Positions 46,180 to 58,239 are shown, counted from the stretch's first letter. The stretch: 64,000 nucleotides of DNA from Platanthera guangdongensis (GCA_039583875.1 CM077150.1:45735261-45799260), one strand, 5' to 3'. The notes: a model not told the origin generated them from the letters alone. A program made the numbers and translations.

Positions 46180-47013
46180 AATTTGAAGCATAAACCGCTT
46201 CATCATCTTTGGTCATATTGACACCTTTCTTTCCCTTTTCTTTTACCTTCTTCTTAGGATTTGTACAATCTATCCTTTTCTGCCCATAGCCTTTGCAATT
46301 GAAGCACTAAAGATGCTCAAACAGAGTTCTGGACTTTGATTTTGACTTTAATCTGTTTGAAGATGTCTTCTCACAAGACCTTCCTCTTTACATCAACCCA
46401 TGTGCTTGATTTTCACTGCCCACATTACCTGACGCAAGCTTCTTAATCTCACTGGACAAGAGACCACTTGTAGCTTCATCCATGGTAATGTTATCCCTCT
46501 CATATAACATGGTTTGGACAAGATTCTCATAGGAAATTAGCAAATAAATTAACAAAGGGCTTGAACTTCATCCTCGATCTTCACATCGACATCCTGTAAG
46601 TTTGAAACAACCCGTTTGAACTTTGAAATATGAACTCTGAGTGATTTTCCTTCATCCATTGTCATTTTAAATGATGACTTCTTCAGGTAAAGTCTATTGT
46701 TTAGTGTCTCCATCATGTACTATGACTCGAGCCTTAGCAAAATCCCAACTGTTGTTGTCTCCTCAGTGATACTGAATACGACCTTCCACTCCAAACATTG
46801 ACAAGTTTCTATGCACGCCTAAAGATTTATTCTTCCAGTTTTTCTTTTGTGATAGACTTCAGTTTTTTTATTTTTTTCCCAACAAAGCCTTGTGCAACTT
46901 TTGAAAAATCATAACATCCCGTATTTGATTACGCCAATATCCAAAGTTATTCTTCCCATTAAATTCTCAATATCATACTTTCATACATGTACATTTTCTC
47001 CCTTCGTTGACAT
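46180..47013 (-). pseudogene. Copia-B gag (broken)
   Basis: Probable start ATG at 47011-47013 (MSTKGE...). After a frame change it reads FNGKNNFGYWRNQIRDVMIFQKLHKAL, the standard N-terminus of Tnt1/Tork-like gag. The capsid part is broken. The zinc knuckle region lies near 46270-46320 (GYGQKR neighbourhood), and a Lys-rich linker to protease follows. Only the N-terminal signature is convincing. Confidence 0.72.
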
Positions 47014-47105
47014 TTTCATCGAATAAATTCACAACGGATTTTTTTTGAACACCTTGCCATCACCCAACAAACACCTTCATATCAAAACTTAGCTCTGATA
47101 CAAAT

Positions 47106-47545
47106 TGTTGAGATTTATCTACAATAGAAGTGTTTGTTAAACCTGTATGGTTAGGGAATAAAACAAATGACACAAGTACACGCTTACGCATAAGAACACA
47201 AGAAATGATGTGGTTTGGCAATATTGCCTACATCCACGGGACAAGTCCGAAGTTTTTATTGTTGGAGGAGTACAAAATATAGATATAAGGGAAGAACATA
47301 TAATATTTTTAATTGCAACAAACTAGAAGAGAGACATGAACAACCGTCATCAGCCTTTGTGATATTCCTCATTCTCCAAAACAGTCATAACAGGATCCCT
47401 CCATGTAATCATTGTAAATTAAGAACCAACACAACTGCACGTCTTCTATTCAAAACAGCCGCCTCTTCAACCTTCTATTCACCCACCTGATTCAAACATC
47501 ACAAAATCTTTTATACTCATATGAGAACATCCATAGGGAACCAGT
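47106..47545 (-). repeat. Copia-B right (5') LTR, truncated
   Basis: Matches the first roughly 440 bp of the left LTR (R-U5 side) and then diverges. The primer site next to it reads TGTATCAGAGCT on the - strand (47091-47102), one base off the consensus. 47546-47640 is not assignable. Confidence 0.8.
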
Positions 47546-47639
47546 ACACCACAAAGGGATGAACTTGGGCATACATAGCATTGCTCTAGCAGCTCTTGCA
47601 GATGCATATTTAGTTTTGTCATTTCTCTTAGTGTTATAT

Positions 47640-48065
47640 AGTACGGTGAACATTATACGGGCTTGAAATCCAACACCAGCTCATTAGAAAAATCAATCTC
47701 TTACTGAGGCGGAGCCTTACGGAGTTCTTTTAGAAATACATATACATACTTCGCTACTATAGGAATATCACTTAGAATAGGCTCGGGATCTGTAGCCTCA
47801 AACAAATTGAAGAAAAACTTTGCATCTTTCCACACCGCCTTGACCTCTTTGAGAGAAGACATTAGTGTCTTGATTGCGCCTCGCATACAAGAAAATATGA
47901 TCTCAACTTCAGTGTTCTTTCCTACTGTGATTTCCTTCAGATTGAAATTGATGCATGCATGCTTCTTTGAGAGCCAATCAATGCCAAAGATCACATTGAA
48001 CTCAGACAACAATAGGAAAGACACTTCCAAGTCAAAAACTTTATTTTAAATCAACACCTTAACAT
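47640..48065 (-). pseudogene. Gypsy PR-RT fragment
   Basis: A short open part (47701-48030) reads LSEFNVIFGIDWLSKKHACINFNLKEITV, the C-terminal protease block of Gypsy pol. It runs on to YVYVFLKELRKAPPQ, a stop, then EIDFSNELV, the linker into RT. Both ends are cut: on the left near the Copia-B remnant, on the right by insertion of the Gypsy-C LTR at 48066. The family differs from Gypsy-A and Gypsy-C. Confidence 0.8.
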
Positions 48066-48556
48066 TGTAAGACCACCCTCCCAGAACACAACACATAGCC
48101 GAGGGGCGTCTTATGCTTAGAACAGCCACCTCACGGCAGCGTCAACACACAGGTCGACTGGTACTACAAGACGCCTATTCTGCCGGCTAAAATATCATTC
48201 ATGCCAACGTAACATAAGAATAAACAGAAGTCAAATCCACACTAGTATAAGTCCAACTAAGTTCAACAATAATAACAAGCAACAAGTTTCTTTAATATCA
48301 GAGTACACAAGTTTTCCCAAGGTGCTACAACATGAGTCTCTCAAAACTCACATCAGTCACCGATGGCAGTGAAGGTTTCGTCATATCAGGCCCTGTCACC
48401 TAGGACTGGCTGCCCTCCTGCATAACCTGTTGCCGCTCTATCTGTTGGGTTTCCTCCTAAAATGGAAGACAACAACTGTTAGTCATAAAGAATAAGTGGC
48501 TATCACATCCGCTCACCTCGACAGCTCTTAGGCATTGGGCGGTAGAAAGAGCAATG

Positions 48557-48558
<2 letters not shown>

Positions 48559-48629
<71 letters not shown>

Positions 48630-48650
48630 ATATATATATGTATACATATA

Positions 48651-48685
<35 letters not shown>

Positions 48686-48722
48686 GTATACATATATATA
48701 TGTATACATATATATATATATG

Positions 48723-48756
<34 letters not shown>

Positions 48757-48788
48757 TGTATATATATATATATATCTATATATATATA
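48559..48788. repeat. (TA)n tract with TGTATACA islands
   Basis: About 230 bp of TA dinucleotides regularly interrupted by the palindrome TGTATACA or TACATGTA. Open frames through it on both strands encode only Ile/Tyr repeats. Confidence 0.97.
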
Positions 48789-50097
48789 AGCTATAATTAC
48801 AAGCAGGTGGTATACCTTTACATATCATGAGTTGTAACAGTAGTAGTGTATAATAACAATATCATTATTCTATATATAAATTAAGCAAAAGTATAATATC
48901 ATTCAACCACAACATGTCTACTTCTAAAACAGGAATATAACTTAACTTATAAAAGTGCCCATATAGATTTATAAGTTAAGGATAGGCTTAATATTAAGTA
49001 ACTCATCATATAAAAGTGCCCATACAAACTTATATGATAAGGATCTTGTGTAATGCAATATTATGAATGCAAAATGATTAATCACCCATGAACACATACG
49101 CACACTGCTATGTCAACACAGTCTTTTAGTTCCCACTTTTCAAGCAGGTAGCTAACCTCTCAGGCTTCCTTCATCTTGACCAGACGGTGAGAGTAGAGCG
49201 GGCGTCTCTACTACTAGGCGGGTATCCACACTACCAGGCCTAGGCCTCTCTATGCCTCAACTCTAAGAACAAAACAGAGGATCCCATGCATACTACGGAT
49301 TAGGAGGGTCTCGGGTAGATGTGAACAAAGAACACAACCAAAACTGGCCTATTAGTGTGGCACAGAAAGGGCCTCAAGAATGAGCACCAAGGATACAGCC
49401 AAACCGGCCAAAGTCTATCAGTCGAGTCCTGTCGGTGTGACGATAGCTTAGCCCATAGACCTGTCACACTATCCTTAACCCAGGATTATGACACTACATG
49501 TCAACTCACACCGCATGGAAATTCACTTAGCCATGTCATCACATACAAGGGCTCCAACCGAGTCCCTTCTCATCAAAACCAATCCGGTGCTCAACAGCAC
49601 AAAAGGGCTCCACACTGAGTCCCTTATCATCACATCAATCTAGTGTGGTCAAATACTCACGCACTTATACCCACTCACATTCACGAGCTCCCAGAACTCG
49701 AGTGTTCATCATTAGCAAAGGTGGGAAGCCACCTCATACTTCATGCTAGTCCCACACTGCCACCCGTAGGGAGGCACAACTCTAAGAAGTGGACTACCCT
49801 ATTCATTACTTTAATATTAAGATTCTTCATATCACATGTCCATGGGTGTTTTCTCATGTAGACCAATTTCTATGATCCGCAGGCTCCTGCATATATAGTC
49901 ATACATCTTTTCCAGATTCTAAATGATACAAGATTAACCATACAATTCATTTATTTCTACGTTATCAACATAGCTTACTAGGAATACATCTCATGTTCTT
50001 CCAAACACTTAATCGCTGTAAGCTATAAATTACACATTCATGTATTATTGTTAAGATGCATCTATATCGGTTTTCATGAGTAAACCGTTTTCTCATT

Positions 50098-50280
50098 TAA
50101 CAACAACTATTTGTTCGCTAGAACATCCGACAACCATTTATCCATTCAAGATCCAATAACCATCTGTTCGCTCGAAGATATGACAACCATTTATCCAATC
50201 AAGATCTAACAACCATTTGTTCGCTCAAAGATCTAACAACCATTTATCCATTCAAGATCCAACAACCATCCATTCATCCT
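50098..50280. repeat. Alternating two-type 27-bp tandem repeat
   Basis: About seven units of ACAACCATTT... occur in strict alternation. Type B has TTTGTTCGCTCAAAGA; type A has TTTATCCATTCAAGA. The order is B-A-B-A-B-A plus a shorter last unit. The higher-order period is about 53 bp. Confidence 0.85.
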
Positions 50281-50462
50281 AGTTACCCGAATGTACAACT
50301 CGATTGAAAAAGCCTGCACTTAGGTTAATACTGTGCAACAACTTTGACTGAGCATTCCCGGAGCTACAGAGCTCCTATGGGAAAGTGTAACAATCTGTTG
50401 GAAAGGTCTTTCCGAAGGCTACAATTTTTGTGTTCAGCCTAAGACCTGAATATGGACGTACC

Positions 50463-50888
50463 TAGGGTTGTTAACAAATAGTATAGTTTGTGAATAATTC
50501 GGGATTTGATTCGTGAAGATTCAATAAATATTCGTAATTTTTGAATTCGAATCCAAATTTGGATTCGAATTATTTTCGAATCTGAATCCGAATAATTTTA
50601 TCCCTATTCGAAGTATTCACGAATAGTTCGCGAACAGTAAAATTACTTACATAAAATTATATATATTTTATAAAAGTAAATATTTAATTATTACTATTGG
50701 AAAAATTCAAATTCAAATTCGAATCCATGTTCGAATCCGAATTCGAATCCAACATTTCATGTCGAATTCGAATCTGAATCTGAATCTGAATATTAGAACG
50801 AATCTGAATCCAAATCTCTACATTCTATGTGAAATTTGGATTCGATTAAAGAGATATTTGATTCAATTCAGTTCGTGAACATCTCTGG
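50463..50888. mobile_element. hAT-like MITE in the Gypsy-C LTR
   Basis: Ends TAGGGTTGTTAACAAA and (reverse complement) CAGAGATGTTCACGAA are imperfect inverted repeats of hAT type. The sequence cgtacc occurs on both outer flanks, part of an 8-bp duplication that no longer matches fully. The interior is AT-rich and largely built of GAATTCGAATCC/GAATCCGAAT words that fold back. No coding capacity. Confidence 0.75.
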
Positions 50889-51539
50889 CTCGTACCATAC
50901 TCAAAAATGGCCTTGAAGTCCGATGCGCACAGAAAATAGATTTCCGCACGCATCTTAAGACCAAAGGATGACATTAGTTTGTCTTCTTCCTCTAGCCATT
51001 CATACAAAAATGCATTCAGCTCTTCCTCCTCTCTTATTCACCCTCATTAGACTATCAGTCTTCACAAAACCAAGTCCATCGTCTTCACATTGAAAAGAGG
51101 AAAGGTTGAAGACAACAAACCCTAGGACAAAAGTCCTAGCATGATCTCTTCCTCAGAAATCTCCATTTCTCACCAAGGTTGATCACTTTTGATTCAACAT
51201 CTCTCCTATTTCATAACTAAAGAACTAACACCAAGGGAGTGGGTAAGAAGCTCACCTCATTTCCAGACATAGACCTTGTTATCCTCCTTGGCGGCATGGC
51301 GGTGTCGGCCTTTGCTCTCACTCTTCTCCTCTGAGATAAAGTCTGTCCCATTCCTTGTCCTTCCAAGATATGTTATGCACTCTTCGTTATCTTAGGAAAA
51401 TTAGAGAAGAAGACTGTCGGCCAAGTCTTGGACAACCGTAAATAAAGGAAGCGGCCAAATAGATTTAGGGTTTCCCGATTAGGGAACTACCACTGCGCGA
51501 TAACTTCAAAAATAACTTTCTTCGCAAGCCACCCTCCAA

Positions 51540-51975
51540 ACTGCCCACTCAGGTGCCGCCACCTGTAAGCTATCGCTGCATGGTACTCTTTCTACCACTA
51601 CTTGGTATGTTACTGAGCACCATGATAAATAATTTAGTGGGGCAATTGACTAAGACATCACTAATTCCAGGCGATAACTTACATAGCCATGCGCCGATAA
51701 ATCTGTTAGCTACCATCATGCGTTATCCTGCTACCGCCGCGTGATAGCACTCGACGACCTTTTGTCCACTCAATGCTCTCGCCTCGGTGTTTTTCGTATA
51801 TACTCGGCAACTTCTACCGCCACGCGGTAGCTACTACCTCGGCATGGTAGTACTCGATGATCGTCGAGTCCACTCGACGATCACTCAATGTCCTTGACTC
51901 CTCTACATATTCATCAAATATACTCGACGATGGCTACTGCCGCGTGGTAGTGTCCAGACACTCAGTGTCGAGTCA
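51540..51975. repeat. Palindromic motif cluster in Gypsy-C U3
   Basis: Repeated CTACCGC(C/A)(A/G)CG(C/T)GGTAG-type palindromes (for example CTACCGCCACGCGGTAG near 51817) are interspersed with ACTCGACGATC and CGATCGTCGAG words. The cluster lies on the U3 side of the LTR. Confidence 0.75.
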
Positions 51976-52094
51976 GCACTATCCCTCGATTTTGGTTCAA
52001 GCTTATCCACCAGCACACCTCAAGCCTAAGTCCACTCACTTGACCTGAAATTGTGCACGATGGGTCTAACGTGAATAGGGACATTACAAATCTT

Positions 52095-53614
52095 ATAAAC
52101 AAAATAAAAGATTTCCTCCCCGAAATCAAGCTGAGTCTTGGGGAAGGTAAAACATGAAAAGTAAAGTTTTCTTTTAAATGTACCTTGGAAAAATAGCTCT
52201 GGGTAGCGCTTCCACATCAAGTCCACCGCCTCCTAAGTGTATTCCTCTTTTCTATGATTAGACCACTGGACCTTCACCAAAGGGATGCTCTTTCACCGCA
52301 AGTGTCTTGTCTCGGTGTCCACTATCCGCACTAGCTCTAGTCTAATAGACCCATATGTTGCCATTGTTCCATATATGGCAGGGACGTGCTGATTGGGCCA
52401 AAGGAGGGTTTTCCAAAGCAACGACACGTAGAAGACGTCGTGAAAATTTTGTAGCTTAGGTGGTAGCTCCAGCCAATAGGCCAAAGGGCCAATCCTTTCC
52501 AATATAGCATAGGGCCCTACATATCTCAGGCTGAGCTTCTTCCTAGTATGCACTCGTGACACTCCATACATTGGCTGGATCTTCAAAAATACCTTGTCAC
52601 CCACTTGAAACTCCACCATCTTATGTTTCACATTATAATACTTTGTTTGCTGACTCTGGGCCTCCAGCACGCGTTCTCATATCAACCTAACCATTGCATC
52701 AGTGTCATTAATATACTCTACCCAAAAAATACTCAGGTCTTCATCCTACACCCACGATAAAGGTGTTCTACACATCCTCCCATAAAGCACTTTGTGGGGT
52801 GTCATTCCGATGTTGGCTTCATGACTGTTGTTGTAAAAGAATTCCACTAGTGGTAAGAGCCTTTCACAAGGCTCTCCTTTATCCAATATGCACAATCTCA
52901 ACAGATCTTCCATGGTTCTGATGGTCCTCTCAAACTAGCCATCTTTTGAGGATGAAAAGATGTACTAAAGGTAAGGAGGGAGCCCATATATGCTTGAACT
53001 TCTTTCCATTCCTTAGAGGTAAAACCACCGTCGCGGTCTGGGACTATAGTCTTAGGCACCCCATGGTACCGTACAAACTGTTCCACAAAAAGACATACCA
53101 ATACGTCCATACGCATTTCTTTTCCTATTGGGATAAACCTGGCGACCTTGTTCAAGCGGTCCAAAATCACCCAAACTAAGTCATTCCCTGATCATGACCG
53201 AGGAAGACCGTGAACAAAATCCATGGAGATATCCACGAATTTCCACTCCGGAATGGACAATGATTGTAATAATCCACCAGGGCTCTTGCACTTCATCTTC
53301 ACCTTCTGACAAGCCTCACAGTGTGTAACATAGTATGTGACATCCTTCTTGATCCCCGGCCAAAACATGGTCCTTCTCATGTCAGAATACATTTTCGAAA
53401 TTATAGGGTGCACTGAATACTTGGTGCAATAGCCTTTCTCAAAATATCTTCCCGGATCCCACCGCCTGCGGGAATGTAAAGTCTGCCATGGAAATAAATT
53501 AGGTCTTCTTTTAGCATATATCCTTCTCTTGATCCTCTCCCCATGGCTTGAAACACTGGGGCCAAAGCAACATCCTTCCCTTGCTCTGCCCGAATTCGAT
53601 CTTGAATGTCGCAA
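52095..53614 (-). pseudogene. Gypsy-C integrase with chromodomain (broken)
   Basis: The zinc-binding part is at 53260-53420 (SVHPIISKMYSDMRRTMFWPGIKKDVTYYVTHCEACQKVK); the second histidine is missing. Core pieces follow: DISMDFVHGLPRS (catalytic Asp, 53192-53230), then ILDRLNKVARFIPI, FVRYHGVPKTIVPDRDGGFTSKEW (second Asp) at 52995-53170. The C-terminal part at 52293-52670 reads YYNVKHKMVEFQVGDKVFLKIQPM, KLSLRYVGPYAILERIGPLAYWLELPP and FHDVFYVSLL. A chromodomain-like segment follows across 52190-52310 (SIPLVKVQWSNHRKEEYT, stop, EAVDLMWKRYPELF). At least four stops or shifts break it. The layout equals that of Gypsy-A, but the sequence belongs to another family. Confidence 0.88.
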
Positions 53615-54960
53615 ACTATGCTCATGGCAGCTAGGTATTCTGTATATGTCTCGGAATGATCCTTATATACCAACATGATCTCAATCTCCTCGAGCACTCG
53701 AGCCAATTCCATACTCATCATCCGATACTTGGGGTTCCACTCTGGTACCTTTCTTCTCAATGCATCAGCTACGGAGTTTGCTTTCCCGGGGTGGTATTTC
53801 AAGGAAAATTCATATTCACACAAAAATTCTGACCACCACTGCTGCATCAAATTCAGCTCTTTCTGAGTGTGAACATATTTTCAAATCTTGTGGTCCGAGA
53901 AGATCTCACAGTGTACATCGTATAAATAATGTCTCCAAACCTTTACGGTGAGCACCACTGCTCCCAATTCCAAATCATGCACTGGGTAATTTTCCTCATG
54001 CTTCTTCAACTGTCTCGAAACGTAAGCGATCGCATGCCCATGCTGCATCAATACTGCTCCCATCCCTTGATAGGAGGCATCAGTGTAAACTAAAAATCCC
54101 TCTTTCCCTGATGGAAGAGCTAGGATCGGTGTGGAGGTAAGTTTATCCTTTAGATCTTGAAATGTAGCCTCGCATTGGGGTGTCCACTCATATGGCACAC
54201 ATTTCTTTGTCAGAGCGGTGAGAGGAAGGGCTATCTTCAAAATCCCTTCACAAACTTGCGATAATATCTAGCAAGTCCAAGAAAGCTTCGTACATCGACC
54301 ACTGACTTCAAAGGAGACCATTCCTTCATGGCACGCACCTTGGCTAGGTCTACTACTAATCCAGCACTGCTAATTACATGGACCAAGAAGGCAACTTCTA
54401 GGAGCCAGAACTCGCACTTGTCGAACATAGCAAATAGGTAATGCCCTCTTAATTTCTTCAAAACTAAGGACAAGTGTTCAGCATGTTCCACTTTTGTCTT
54501 CGAGTGGACCAAAATGTCATCGATGAAGATGATGACAAAGGAGTCCAAATATGGCTCAAACACCTTGTTCATCAAACTCATGAATGTGGAAGGGGCATTC
54601 GTGAGCCCAAACAACATCACGGTGAACTCGTATAAACCATATCACGAGTTGAACACTGTCTTCTAAATATCTTCCTCTTGAATCATCAATTGATATTACC
54701 CCGAGCGCAAATCCAATTTGGAAAACCAATGGGCTCATACCAATTGATCGAATAACTCGTCGATCTGGGGTAACGTATAGGTGTTCTGCACCATTATTCT
54801 GTTGAATTCTAGGTAGTCTATACACAACAGTAGGAACCCATCCTTCTTCTTAACAAACAAAACAGGGGCTCCCCAGGGTGATGAACTGGGATGAACAAAC
54901 CCTGATTCTACCAACTCCTACAGTTAAACTCTAAACTCAGCGAGTTCCTGCGGATCCATT
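53615..54960 (-). pseudogene. Gypsy-C reverse transcriptase and RNase H (broken)
   Basis: RT: KKDG...MRTNE-like start near 54840 is decayed. [42 protein letters not shown] is at 54480-54620 and carries the catalytic [22 protein letters not shown] follows at 54240-54310. RNase H at 53881-54240 has [65 protein letters not shown]. Its end is at 53770-53850 (KYHPGKANSVADALRRKVP). The RT-to-RNase H segment 53881-54620 is broken only by a frame change near 54240. The spacer to integrase (53401-53760) is open too. Confidence 0.9.
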
Positions 54961-55580
54961 CTTTAAGGGGTTCGAGAGATGGGCTTGGCTCCCCGTACTA
55001 ATTTAATTTGGAAGTACACTTCTCTATGTGGGGGTAATCCTGACAGCTTCTTGGGAAATATCTCGGGAAAATCCCGCACCACCGACACATCTTTCATACT
55101 TACCACCATCTCTTTTAATTCAAAACATATCATATACACCTCTTCCACTTTCATATGGGCCTTAAGGGTCTGAATTGAAGATAATAACATTCAGGGTATA
55201 AGTGTAATACCTTGAAATATTATCTCAAAATCTTTGTGCCTCAAGGTGATTTGCTTCGCCGCACAATCAATTCTGGAGTGGTGCCAGTCCAACCATGTCA
55301 TGCCCAGAATAAGATCGAATTCTGGCATTCTCAACACCGTCGTAGAGGTTTCAAATAACATTCCTCCAATATATAATTCCAAGTCGCACTTGGCGGATGA
55401 ATTCACCTCAGAGCCGTCTGGGAGGCGTACTCTCCGAGTGAAATCAGTGAAATATTGTACGCCATCTAAATCTTTTATAAAGTCCTCCAAGACAAATGTA
55501 TGAGTGGCACCGGTATCAAATAGAGTGAGGGCTGGTTTTCCACTAATAGTCACGGTGTCTAAGTACCAAATTATAACAAC
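54961..55580 (-). pseudogene. Gypsy-C protease
   Basis: Open from 55553 to 55191: PALTLFDTGATHTFVLEDFIKDL with the catalytic D-T-G, a flap-like RLPDGSEVNSS, and PEFDLILGMTWLDWHHSRIDC with the usual G-M-D/T-W-L block. 54963-55190 continues as the linker to RT (VVRDFPEIFPKKLSGLPPHREVYFQIKLV). The protease domain is complete and its motif intact, though isolated by stops on both sides. Confidence 0.88.
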
Positions 55581-55599
55581 CTCAATACTAGATTTCTAG

Positions 55600-56625
55600 C
55601 ACAACTTAGGCAAGCTAAGGTTGAATGCTAAAAATATATTAATTAAATACGACAAACCTGCGATCACATCTTGAGGATTCAGCTCCCGAGTCATGTCCAG
55701 AGCAAACAACTGCTCTCTAGCAGGTCCAAGATTCCTTCCTCGTGGTCCTCATCCTCCACCATGACCTTGCCCTCGTCCTCGCGGAGCTGTCGGATGAAAA
55801 AAAAGGGGGAGCATCTCCACCTAGTTGCAGGCAAAAATGATAGATGTGGCCTTGCTGGTTACACTGAAAATAGACTTGCCCGAATGGTCCCTCTGCTTGT
55901 TGGTGAGGCTGGATTCGCGAGGGTGGTGGTAGTTTTAACTGCGGGCCCAGATGTTCCATCCTAAAATTCTGGTGGAAACGGCCACCACCTCTTTGGTTTC
56001 CTCTTCCACCTCTACTATTATGTCTCCTCCTATAACTGGGACCTGCTTCCATCATGCCCTCAGTGGGTTTCTTACTACTAGCGTGGACTCTAAAGTGATT
56101 CGCCTCAAACCTTTTTGTCATATCAATTATCTCTGCCAAGCCCGCGTCGGCTATAAACAAAAGTACTTGCCTTAGGGGATCTTGCAAGCCTTTGTAAAAC
56201 CATTTTGCGTACCCGTGGTCATCCAAATCATAGGAGTCAGCAAATCTTGCAAGATGTTGAAACTCTTTCTAATATTCCGTCACTAAGTTGCATCCTTGTT
56301 TTAATTGCAGATACCTTTCTTCAGGCACATCACGAGCCGTAGAAGGAATGAAATGCTCTAAGAAGGCATCCAAATATTCATTACAGAATATGTCAGTGTA
56401 TACACATCCTTTAAAAGTGGAGCCCATGAGGGACTTCCACCACCTTTTTGCATGCGACTCTAGGACGGATACATCTAAGGTGACAACCATACTGGTTGGG
56501 CATTTGATTCCAACCATCAACTCTTGCACAGTATCTTGCCACTCCTCTGTATGAACAGTCAACTCCGTCCCATGGTAAACATGCGGGAAGATGGCTTGGA
56601 AGGTACTCAGCCAGTTGGAACCCGG
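55600..56625 (-). pseudogene. Gypsy-C gag (3' part, broken)
   Basis: Capsid part at 56269-56562: SHAKRWWKSLMG, FCNEYLDAFLEHFIPSTARD and ERYLQLKQGCNLVTEY. Then AKWFYKGLQDPLRQVLL and RFEANHFRVHASSKKP at 56080-56226. A Gly/Arg-rich linker follows, and a zinc knuckle near 55815-55860 (Y-F-Q-C-N-Q-Q-G-H-I-Y-H-F-C) whose first cysteine is tyrosine. The N-terminal part is cut off by SIRE-2 at 56631. Confidence 0.87.
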
Positions 56626-56630
56626 GGCTT

Positions 56631-58239
56631 TGAAAGAAAGGGGATAAATCTTATTTACTCTAGATGGGGGGGGGGGTGAATAGAGTAATTAAAACTTTTG
56701 TTTGGTTTTAAGATTTTTATCAGAGTAATAAAATAGGTAATACTATAGTAGTAAATAGAAAATATAAACTAAGTTAAACTAACACAGCAAAGCAATCTAT
56801 CACAACAAACTAATCTATCACAGCAAAGCAAGAACAGAAAGATAATAGGCAACCAGACAACATAAGAATTTTATAGTGGTTTCCCAAACTGAGTACATCC
56901 ATTTTTCTACGACCCTGGTAGGAATCCACTCAGGTTTTGATCAGGTGACTGCCACCACATGATCTATTTTTAGGGAGATCTCACAACCCTTTGAGCTTTT
57001 GATCAGGTGCCCAAAAACCAAGAATAAACTTTTGAAGGGAGTTAATAAACCCTTTATACAGGAGGTGAGAGAGGTGATGTTGTCTTCTCTTTTCTCTGTA
57101 CAATAGAGAAGAATAGTGGATTGTTGTTGTCAAAGCTCCTTCTGAATTAATTTGGAGCCTTGCTCAGGGTGTAGGTCTTCAGCCTTGTCTTGAAATGATG
57201 TCCAAGAACTTCTGACTGATGCAGAGTTTGTTGTCCTTGAATATTCCTGGAATAGAAGTTGAAGAAGACTCTTGATATTTGTTTGTTGTTCTCCTTCAGT
57301 CTTCGGTAAGAGCAAGGGGAAAACAGGTAATTTTCTACACAGAGATTTTCTTGCTTGCTTGTTTGATGTCGAGTCTCTATTCTCAGTATCACTCTATTGT
57401 GCTGTCTGAAAAGAGAAAATCTCTTTTATATTTTCTATCAAAAAAATTCTCCTTTGAATTTGAATTCAAAGCATTGATTGTTGAACTGTCTGGAGAACGA
57501 AAAACTGCTGGAGAATATATTCTTTAATGAGTTTCCCCAACTGTCCTAATAAATTAAGCAAGTAATTAACCCTGATGAAAACCATAATTAATGCTGCCAA
57601 TAATGGTTATATTCAAGAGAATATGAGCATTAATTACTCAGGAAATCACTGCTAAATGATATAGGAAATAAGGACAGAAATAAGGAAAAACTCGAAGTCT
57701 GGCATTGGACAGAAATCATTGAGCTCTGAACAGATTTCGTCGACCGGAGATCAAAGTTTGTCGAGCTGAGAAATCCTATTCGTCGACCTGTATTCAGCGA
57801 ACTACATTCTACAAATAACAAGCCAATTCCGCGCTCCAAGTTCGTCAAACAGAGAATTTGTCTTCGACGAGCTGAGTTCAGAGAACATAAACTGGAAAGA
57901 ATTTGTTGAAGCTGAACTCCAGAATTCGTCGATCTGAGCTCGAATATCATCGAGCTCAACTCAGACAATTAACTCTGAGTTCATTGATCTGCGATCGACG
58001 ATCATCGATCTGCGATCGACGATCATCGAGCAGTGTTCGAAGAATTTCGATCCGATAGTTTGAACTTTGATTTCTTATAAGTCTTGAGTCCCCTGAAGTC
58101 TTCTGCTGGCTGGTCCATGAAGGTTGAACCTATTGACTAGCCTAAACTCTAGGACTCAACCACTTGACCCTGACAATATAATGTGGTCAGACTTATCTAA
58201 TTAGTGAACCTAGCCCAAATCCAAACTAGGGATCCAACA
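56631..58239 (-). repeat. SIRE-2 3' LTR
   Basis: 1609 bp, homologous end to end to the SIRE-1 LTRs but clearly diverged. Carries a TTCGTCGA array at 57735-58045, including a doubled GATCGACGATCATCGA unit near 57990-58030. Confidence 0.92.

Larger units (their letters stand above)
41440..47545 (-). mobile_element. Copia-B: decayed Copia element with solo-LTR insertion
   Basis: The left LTR (41440 to about 42546) and a truncated right LTR (47106 to about 47545) share TGTTGAGATTTATC and long colinear blocks. A degenerate primer site adjoins the right LTR. The - strand order is gag, protease, integrase, RT, RNase H. Motifs such as DYVHFDYWGLSNVA in integrase suggest a Tork/Tnt1-like lineage (inference). 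A 0.7-kb solo LTR sits in RT. All frames are broken. Confidence 0.85.
48066..52088 (-). repeat. Gypsy-C 3' LTR (about 4 kb)
   Basis: TGTAAGACCACCC at the left end and GGGACATTACA at the right. No second copy is in the window, so borders rest on the TG/CA ends, the adjacent chromodomain C-terminus and family resemblance to TGTAATGTCCC-type LTR starts. It contains a (TA)n tract, a hAT-like MITE and two motif arrays. No gene is supported inside it. Confidence 0.72.
48066..56630 (-). mobile_element. Gypsy-C: chromovirus, 3' part, cut by SIRE-2
   Basis: On the - strand: gag, protease, RT, RNase H, integrase, chromodomain, then a roughly 4-kb 3' LTR (48066-52088) with TG...CA ends. The upstream part of gag and the 5' LTR lie beyond SIRE-2, outside the window. 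Before the LTR the - strand reads CTTGATTTCGGGGAGGAAAT, the common chromovirus pol tail (TTCGGGGACGAAA). The purine tract itself is decayed. The bases before the LTR are aacat, the expected target duplication; the partner would lie beyond the window. Confidence 0.85.

Noticed and set aside
48457..48830. Six overlapping Ile/Tyr-repeat open frames
   Set aside because: Artefacts of the (TA)n tract.
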